Below the pieces are notes generated by a model. It saw nothing but the letters and a program-made list of their open reading frames with translations, searched no databases and was not told where the DNA came from. A stretch of DNA of 64,000 nt, from the NCBI RefSeq assembly GCF_910596095.1, contig NC_056539.1, forward strand, positions 12,844,501 through 12,908,500, read 5' to 3'. A program made the position numbers and the translations under genes. Of this stretch, positions 56,501 to 64,000 are shown one piece after another. Numbering within the stretch: the stretch's first letter is position 1; the number at the start of each line of letters is the position of its first letter. Source of the DNA: Thunnus maccoyii. Its lineage: Eukaryota; Chordata; Actinopteri; Scombriformes; Scombridae.

Positions 56501-56529
56501 AAATTATTTCAGATCAGTGGGCACATATA

Positions 56530-57580
56530 CAGTTGTGCTCATAAGTTGAGCACAAGTGCTTGCTCATGGGGGAATTGTTGGGTCTCTGTATATTAAAGAG
56601 TACAGTCTTGACCTGCTCTATGTGAAAAGTGCCCTGAGATGACTTTTGTTGTGATTTGGCGCTATATAAATAAAGATTGATTGATTGAAGTCTACATACC
56701 GTAGCAGAATTTGTGAAATATTGTCCATATTTTGGAAAATATGACTGATCATGCTGAAAACTTTTCTTTTATTTAGGGATAGTGGTCAAGTGAAGCCATT
56801 TATTTTCACATATTTGTGTTTGCCCTTTTTAAATCATAATGATGACTGAAATCGCCCAAATGACCCTGATCAAAAGTTTACATACCCTTGAATGTTTGGC
56901 CTGATAATATACACAAAAGTTGACACACACAGGTTTAAATGGCTACATCTGTGACTTGTTTGATTGTAATTAGTGTCTGTATATAAATAGTCAGTGAGTT
57001 TCTCAGCTCTTGAGAGACCCTGCACATTTAGTCCAGCGCTGCTCTGACTTTACTGGATACTGAGCCATGAGGAAAGCAAAATAACTGTCAAAGGACCTGC
57101 GAGAAAAGGTAGATGAACTTTTAAATCATGAAAAGGATGTAAAAAGATATCCAAAGATATGAAAATGTCAATCAGTAGTGTTCAAGCTCTGATAAAGAAG
57201 TGGAAAATTAGGGGTTCTGCTGATACCAAACAACGGTCAGGTAGACCAACAAAGATTTCAGCTACAGGAAAAACCCACATGCAACTTCAGCTGAAATACA
57301 GGCTTCTATGCAAAAACGTGGTGTGGCTGTTTCAAGATGTACACTAAAGGAACAAAAATCGGTTGCAAGGTCCAGTTGCCAGAAAAAGCTGTAACCGCCC
57401 CCAGCAACACAAAACAGCCCGTTTACAATATGCCAAACAGCACAAGCCTCAAAAATTCTGGAACAAAGTCATTAGGATTGATGAGACCAAAATTGAACTT
57501 AACGGTCACAACCATAAACAGTATGAATGGTCCACATCTTATTAATTCAGCCAGGGAATGTGAACTTATGAGCACAACTG
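56530..57580 (+). mobile_element. Defective Tc1 transposon
   Basis: The termini are a perfect 18-bp inverted repeat, CAGTTGTGCTCATAAGTT, flanked by TA on each side (56528-56529 and 57581-57582), as expected for Tc1/mariner. The interior has transposase pieces on the plus strand: a helix-turn-helix part (SISSVQALIKKWKIRGSADT) near 57165-57230 and a catalytic part (FWNKVIRIDETKIELNGHN) near 57455-57510. Multiple stops and frameshifts separate them, so the element cannot make transposase. A SINE-like sequence interrupts the left end. Confidence 0.85.
56548..56688 (+). mobile_element. SINE-like insertion inside the Tc1 left end
   Basis: The insert contains 'cttgacctgctctatgtgaaaagtgccctgagatgacttttgttgtgatttggcgctatataaataaa' followed by GATT units, a 3' segment repeated widely in fish genomes. 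The short direct repeat AAGT flanks it. Removing it restores the expected Tc1 run into 'tacatacc'. Confidence 0.6.
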
Positions 57581-57599
57581 TATTATTTATACTTTATAT

Positions 57600-57930
57600 A
57601 GTCTATAAATAATATATACTGTAGGTCTATGGCCTATGTACAATGGAGGAAAAAAGTTATATTAGACATATGTTTTGGGTAAATCCAAGGCTCTGAAAAA
57701 GCAAATCATAATTAGTTCAATACTGGTGTCGTTTTTCCAGTAGAGCTGCAGATACTTTTCCAGTACACAATGGCACAATAAGATTTATTGAAGGAATTAT
57801 TATACTTTCAATAAAATCCATGTCTGATCCTGTATGTCTGACTGAAGCAACAGACTCTGTTTATAATCCAGCACATGAACTGACTTACATTAAAAAAAAG
57901 ACATAAATACACAAATCTATGAAGATCTGG
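57600..57930. other. Intergenic DNA downstream of notch2
   Basis: No gene or clear repeat is seen between the Tc1 element and the likely end of the notch2 transcript. Confidence 0.4.
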
Positions 57931-57932
57931 GC

Positions 57933-57938
57933 TTTATT
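57933..57938 (-). promoter_or_regulatory. Candidate polyadenylation signal of notch2
   Basis: AATAAA on the minus strand lies about 2.1 kb after the stop codon. If used, 57920-60038 is a 3' UTR. That stretch is AT-rich and without coding sequence, consistent with a long UTR, but other hexamers occur within it. Confidence 0.35.
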
Positions 57939-60038
57939 TAAGTAAGCACATTTGGTTGATCATGTTTTTTTTCTTTTCCAACGGAAAACTTATCATCAGT
58001 TTTAGTTCTTCTACCTTATACAAACATGGTGACAACTACTTCATATGGCATGAATATTATAGGCTATTTGGTTAACAGAGGAAAGTACAACATTTTATAT
58101 ACAGAACATAGACACACAGCATTGTCTACTGTATGTGCGGAAACTGACATGCTCAATTCATGATTAAAAAAAATAAAAAGTTCCATGGTGACTGACATGT
58201 CAGCGTACAGAACATGTGTTTTGTGAAACTGCAGGGACACCGATCATCAGTACAGAGAATAAGGCCCTGAAGTATCAGGTACTGGGAATATTTATCAAAC
58301 ATCAATAATTTGGCTTGTTCACACACTTACAGTAGTAATTCTAAACAAAACAACATTTCTTGGTATAAGATGTGTGTGCTGTATGTCTGACTTAAGTCTT
58401 TTATAGATCACAAGAACAATCGACAGAAATTTGGACATACATTTTTGGCTGAAAAAAAAGAATAATTTGGTCTTAAAGACATCGATGCTCCTTTTTTTAA
58501 GTTTTAAAAGTAAAACAGTGAATGATTGTCTGTGTTTACAGAGCAGTCACACAAAGCAATGCTCAACATCAACTTTAACAGGGAAGACTAAAAAAAACAA
58601 AAAAAATACTTTTATTAAACCTTGCTCACCTCCAGACTTGGTTTATGAACCATGGCAATTAAAAAAGGTGCACAGATACACTGATTGTAGTTAAGCAAAA
58701 AGGCAAAACTGGTTATATGATTTTGGAAGAGAAAACATTTTAAAAAAAAGAGGCAGTTTAAAGGGAACAAAAACATGCACCTCAGTAACATTCAGAATCA
58801 TTCAAGAAGTGCGAACAGTATTCATATAAAAAAAACAGAAACACGTCTTTGCCAAGTAAATTACAAGCAAGAGTGTGCTGTAAGTCTATGTACATTTCAA
58901 CATACTAAACCTGGTGACACAACGGTAACAATGAGTGTGACAAAACTAATGTATGTTTTTTTTGCATAAAGTTTGTCAAGCTTCTGAATGAATCCCTCAA
59001 CAACACATGAAGTATAGTGGCACCATCTGTGACGACGTATCATTAGAGACACGACATGAAATCTGATTTCAGATCAACTCTGTATTTCTTTGACACTTAA
59101 CTGCCTTTAAAATATGGGTAATACATTGGTTTCTGACTGTATTTACAGCCCGGCAAGTAACAACGGCATTTAAAGAACCTTCTCTACTGATGGGAAACAC
59201 TAATGTATCAACTGTAATCAATGTACTAAAATACATTTAAGTTACATGAAGTGAAGAACCACATAGTAACAAGATTCTCTGAGTGAATTTCTTTCTAATC
59301 TGTAATTTTTCTAATCATGTTACAGTCTTTTATAAAAATCCTCCTTTTGCATGAATAAAAAAAAAAAACAATAGGGTAACAACTAGGTAGTTTTCTGCTT
59401 TAGAATAAAAGCATTAACTGAATGTGACCAGTCTTATCAAAACAACTAGAGTGAGTGGTTTCAACGAAAAGTTAGTATTGGCAGGCTTATCACATTAAAC
59501 AACATAAGGATAGCATATAGCAGAAAGAAATAACAACGTCCTCCAACAATGTCAATGCAGAACGTCTTCGGTCCTGTCTCAGTGTCCATCTCAACAGTCT
59601 TTTTCTGATGCGATACCAGCCGACCGCCATCTGGTTGGCAGTTCCTTGATGACCCCTTCAATAAAAAGTTTGTGTTTGGGTGCCAAAGACCGAAAACAGG
59701 ACTCTTGACTTGGCCAACAGAGAGCAGAGTAGCTTGGCTGGGATCGAAGGAACTACATGGAAAAAATGATTTTAGCTGGTGACAGACAGCTGACGCCACG
59801 CTTTTTGGTATTGAGAACATTTGATTTCTAGCTGAAAATACTCAATGACGTCTTAGAAACTATATTTTCTTAAGTGCAAAGAGGAAAAGAAAACATAAAA
59901 AGGGGAGGTGCGATTACTATAATGAAGAACAAATGATTAACAAGAGAAGTGAGAAAAGCATCTTACGAGTTACTATGTGTCAGAGTTTAACTACACAGAA
60001 CCCCAAAGTCAGTCTGTTTATGCTTTCCTCCGGCTGGC

Positions 60039-63000
60039 CTACGCAAACACCTGCATGTTTCCGAGCTGAGGCTGTTGAGAGGCCTGCTGCATCTGTTGCG
60101 ACTGCGGCTGCAGCTGCACCTGCTCTGGAATGTGTGTGTGGTGTGACGACGGCAGTGCGTGGTGGGGGTTACCCAGAGGGGTGGGGCTGGTGGTTACGTC
60201 AGACCAGTCCGAGTTGGAGTGCGGTGAAGAGGACGACCAGGGGTCTGGGGATTCAGGTGAAGGGGTGAGATACGGATGCTCGCTGGGTGGGTGGGCAGAG
60301 TGGCCGGGGGTGGTGCCCTCTGAGCCGGCGGTGGTGTAACTGTGCTGGGAGGGCGGTGTGGGGTACTTATCCACAGGGCTCTGCATGGGCGGATAGGAGG
60401 GCAGCGGCCGAGACTGGTTGTCGATCCCTCCGTGGCTGACGGTGTGGGGGTGCTGCAGGGTGTGGGAGAGCCCGTGCCCCATGCTCATCTGCTCGGGGAT
60501 CTGGTACATCATACCCTGGGGGCAGTGGTGGTGGCCTGGCCCCTGCTGGGAGCGAGCCTGATTCTGGTTCTGTCCCTGGGACTGTGTGACCTGTACCTGC
60601 CGAGGCTGAGGCTGCTTCAGCATAGCTTGGCCTCCTCCTGGGGCCATCATCTGGAACGTGACGATGGGAGGCAGCTGCTCCCTGCTCATGGTGACATTCA
60701 TGGGGGTCAGCATTGGGCCCTGGCCGTGGTGCTGGCCCATGCTGGTGTGGGAGCCCCCCATCTGGTGCGGGACGAGGCCAAACATGTGGCCGCTGTAGCC
60801 GTGCTTGGTCATGCCCACCCAGCTCTGCTGCTGTCCCAGCATGTGGCTGACGGGAGGCAGCATCGGTCTGGAGGTCGGGCTGCTCAGGAGGGGAGGGGAG
60901 TTTGCCGTGGTGGAGACGGCGCCGGACACATCGCCTGTGTATGAGTGTGGTGATTCCAGCGAGTCAACAGGTGACATGGTGACAGAGCTCTCTGGAAGTC
61001 CTCCTGCCGCCTTGACGCCATTTGCGCTCCCTCCTCCTGTACCTCCTCCACTTCCTCCCCCCACTCCACCATCCACACCTGGCGCGTCTCCTCCAGCAGG
61101 CTTCTTTCTTCGCTTCGCCTTCATGTCTTTCAGCTCCTTTGCTCCACCGCCAACACCTCCCACCTTCGCCCCGCCTCCACCCCTCCTGCTCTTCTTCCCC
61201 TGTGGCCCGGGACGCATGCCAATGAAGCCCGCTCCATTGGCCCCGCACATAACGGAGTTTCCTCCTCCACCCATGGGATTAGCCCCGTTGTGTGGACTGT
61301 GAACCAAATTGTACTGGTCCAGCAGGCGGACTATGTCATGATGCATACGCTCTTGAGCGGTATCTCTAGGCAGCCGATCCAGGTGATCAGTGATGTCACG
61401 ATTGGAGTAGTGGTCCAGGAGTACCTGAGCCGCCTCAAAGCTGCCTTCTCTGGCTGCAAGAAACAGTGGGGTCTCCTCCTGTAGAAAACAGCAAATGACA
61501 GAAATGTTACTCTGTGTGATACATAACGTCATAAAATACAAATTCAATATTAACACACAGGAAAACTATTTAGTGTTTTACACAGACTATAAACTTTTTA
61601 TAGTCACTATTTAAGCCTAAAATAATGGTTGAGTTAGTTTGGGTTGCAAATGTGTTGGGTGGAGTGTCACATTTCCAAACAAGATGTCTTTAATTGGTCT
61701 TTATCTTTCATTTTTATTACCATTACACCACTTATATTCATAATTAGCAAAAAAAAGAAAGAACAATGATTGGAAATGATTAAAATGGAAACAGATAAAC
61801 ACACCTTATTGTCTTGCATGTCACGATTGGCTCCATTCTTCAAAAGTACAAGAGTTGCCTCCACATTATTAACTGCTGCTGCCCAGTGTAGAGCGGATTT
61901 GCCTAGAATGGTAGGATAATCAAAAAAGACAAAAAAAAGCATGTTAACCAGAATTAGGTTTAATGTAATACATTTAGTGGTCATTTTTTGAATTACATTC
62001 CATTCATAACTACTTTTCTGCTATGATTTAGAGCTCTTCAAGCCCAAATTGTCACTATATAATCAAATCTTAAAGGACTAAAGTGAGAATTAGATTTACT
62101 TCTGCTGTAATTCATCCACCAGACATCTAGTATGATAATAAAATGTTCAACACAGGCAATAAATGAGAGAAATGTGGTTTCCTGACCGTGGTCGTCTACA
62201 GCATTGATGTCAGCATGGCAGTGGATCAGCTCTTCCACCATGCCCTCCACAGCTAGCCTGGCTGCCAGGATCAGTGGGGTGGTGCCATCATTCATACGGG
62301 CATCCAGTTCTGTTGCACGATTACGGATCAGAATCTGGGAGAGACACAGACACATGAGATATGATGAAGAATACATGTAAGCAAATGCAAATTTCAGAGT
62401 TATTGAGCTCCTCTGATTTAAAATTGTTCAGCTAAAATTAGTAAATTGGACAGTGTAAGTGATGTTGATGTTTTGGCTGACAATTTCAAGTTACACTTCA
62501 GTTTATATCTGCTTCTGATCATACAGTTGTCTCACCTGGAAGACTCCCTGTGCATCAGCTGCCACAGCAGCATGCAGGGGAGTTCTACCCATGTTGTCAT
62601 GAGCGTTGGGATCAGCTCCAGCGTCCAGCAACCTCTTAGCAGCATCAGCCCTGGCATAGCGGGCAGCCAGATGGAGCGCTGTTTCTCCTGTGCGGTCAGT
62701 CTGAGCCATCAGTGAGGCACCCTGAGCGATCAGGTCTGAGATGACACTAGGTCCTGGTTCATCTCCTCCACTCTCCTCCTCCTCTTCTCCATGCAAGCTG
62801 CAGTCTGGGCCTCCGCCGTTACGCAGCGATGCCAACATCAGTGGGGTGAAGCCGTCTGCGAGAGGAGAAATTTATTATTAGAGAAATTAAGGAAAATGAT
62901 GAGCTCTTGGTTCAATACAAAAACAAAGCGAAATGTTTTCTCACCAGGTCCCTTGACGTTAACATCCAGACAGTCAGTGTCGAGGTCGGCCTGTGGGGGA

Positions 63001-64000
63001 GTGAGACTGATGTCAGCAGCTTTGCGATGCTGCAGGGTCCACTCCCTTCGGTCGACACCTCCATCCATAGCGATGGGCAGCAAGGGTTTGTCTTCGGTCT
63101 ATAAAAGGCAACATGAACTTACAATATACACAACAACCAAACGCATTTCCTCATGTTCTGAACATTTCTTAAGTGTTTAATCAATTTAACTTTAATCAAC
63201 TCCAATCCATCTGCTCCATCTTCTCTTCTTAATCTTAATTTACTTACTCTTGGTTTCTTGGATGGAACCTCGTCCTCCAGCCACCTCTGACCTCCATCAA
63301 TCATGGCTCCATCCTGTGTCTTGAAATTCCTGGTGTGAGAAAAAAACGTTTTGTTTTACTTTTATTTATCCAAGGAGTCATCACACAACGGATGTTTGTC
63401 ATTCCTGTTGATCAGTGGAAGCTGGTCAGCACAACCACAATCTTCTACAGATGCTACTAAGCTGCTCGACTGAAGCAGCTGTTTAACGTTCAGTATCTTC
63501 TACGACGGCTTCTTAACAGTAGGAGGGATATTTGTATATTTTCTTTGCCCACACATCCCCTGGCTAATTTGAGAAACTCTTTGCTGCATTTTACTATGAC
63601 ATGAATTATCCCTCAGTAATTATTATCATATATCCACTCACTTCATGTCAAAGTCATCTTGTCCAACAGGCTCTCTCCTCTTGTCATTTTTACTGGCCAA
63701 GAAGCCATCAGGCAGCCACAGGACACCATGTTTATGCTTCCTCTTGGCTGCTAGCATTCCCAACACCAGAATAAGCAGGATGATTACCACCGCCACTCCC
63801 ACCAGGTAAAACAAAGGTGGAATTCCAACCGGTGGAGTCGTCGGGTCACCTGTGGGAGACAAGCATGAATAAGAGGTGTTTTGTCTTGATTTATGTTTTT
63901 ACCTGAAAATAATCCAGTTGAAGTCAACTGACTGCTGATTAACGAGTCTACTTACTCGTAACAGACACAAGAGGGTAAGGCAGGTCAGCCTTGATATGTG
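60039..64000 (-). CDS. notch2: Notch receptor 2, membrane and intracellular part (5' end off the window)
   Basis: Eight exons fit in phase on the minus strand: 63956-64000 (continues right), 63642-63849, 63248-63329, 62945-63098, 62536-62855, 62187-62334, 61805-61902 and 60039-61478. They encode about 831 residues: the juxtamembrane LPYPLVSV, a membrane helix ([20 protein letters not shown]) where gamma-secretase would cleave, and the RAM region with the RBPJ-binding LWLPDGF. Seven ankyrin repeats follow, with [20 protein letters not shown] and [20 protein letters not shown], then a Gln/Pro/Gly-rich transactivation region and a PEST end. The PEST carries the FBXW7-type TPSPE and the WSSSSP motif. 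The [12 protein letters not shown] run and the C-terminal NMQVFA match NOTCH2 (human ends NNMQVYA) rather than NOTCH1 or NOTCH3. Basic nuclear-localisation clusters are RKHKHG, PSKKPR and KAKRRKK. A glycine-rich insert follows the ankyrin repeats. Confidence 0.95.

Noticed and set aside
60342-61302. Open frames of 200 and 165 codons on the plus strand
   Set aside because: They run antisense to the GC-rich last exon of notch2. The minus-strand frame has clear Notch homology, so these are shadows.
62181-62186. Weak splice donor GTCAGG after the notch2 ankyrin exon at 62187-62334
   Set aside because: The donor departs from consensus, but the frame and the DDHG-KSALHW junction are conserved with human NOTCH2, so the exon boundary is sound and not evidence of damage.

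Overview
The window is a piece of a vertebrate nuclear genome, almost certainly a ray-finned fish, probably a spiny-rayed (percomorph) teleost. All genes are split by GT-AG introns, long CA/TG microsatellites are frequent, and the interspersed repeats (TTAA-flanked and hAT-type miniature elements, Tc1 remnants, L2/Rex-Babar-like and L1/Tx1-like LINE fragments) belong to kinds common in teleosts. Nothing bacterial, viral, CRISPR-like or tRNA/rRNA-like was seen. Gene names rest on protein similarity recalled from human orthologues; no search was run.

Six protein-coding genes could be rebuilt exon by exon with consistent splice phases. From left to right: tmem59l (minus, coding exons between 3985 and 16175, 338 aa); crlf1 (plus, 18461-31939, 389 aa); rex1bd (minus, 33185-35986, 151 aa); fam78b (plus, coding 38946-41918, 262 aa); slc35a3 (minus, 47199-54701, 328 aa); and the 3' half of notch2 (minus, from the stop at 60039 to beyond the right edge).

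Layout: 1-2300 is intergenic with one old Tc1 remnant. 2310-3984 is the probable 3' UTR of tmem59l. tmem59l and crlf1 diverge from a 2.3-kb intergenic region rich in microsatellites. crlf1 and rex1bd converge, with stop codons 1.25 kb apart. rex1bd and fam78b diverge. fam78b and slc35a3 converge across about 5 kb of repeat-rich DNA. The slc35a3 promoter faces the tail of notch2 across a region holding a foldback repeat and a Tc1 element interrupted by a SINE-like sequence.

The genes do not form one pathway. crlf1 encodes a secreted cytokine partner, notch2 a signalling receptor, slc35a3 a Golgi nucleotide-sugar transporter, tmem59l a Golgi/neuronal membrane protein, and rex1bd and fam78b are poorly characterised. 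The linkage itself is informative: rex1bd-crlf1-tmem59l matches human 19p13.11, while fam78b, slc35a3 and notch2 have human orthologues on chromosome 1.

I found no convincing previously undescribed gene system. The best leads are a TG repeat in place of the polypyrimidine tract at a crlf1 splice acceptor, a possible choice between acylated and hydrophobic N-termini in fam78b, tandem splice donors giving two crlf1 C-termini, and several nested transposon insertions with readable target-site duplications.
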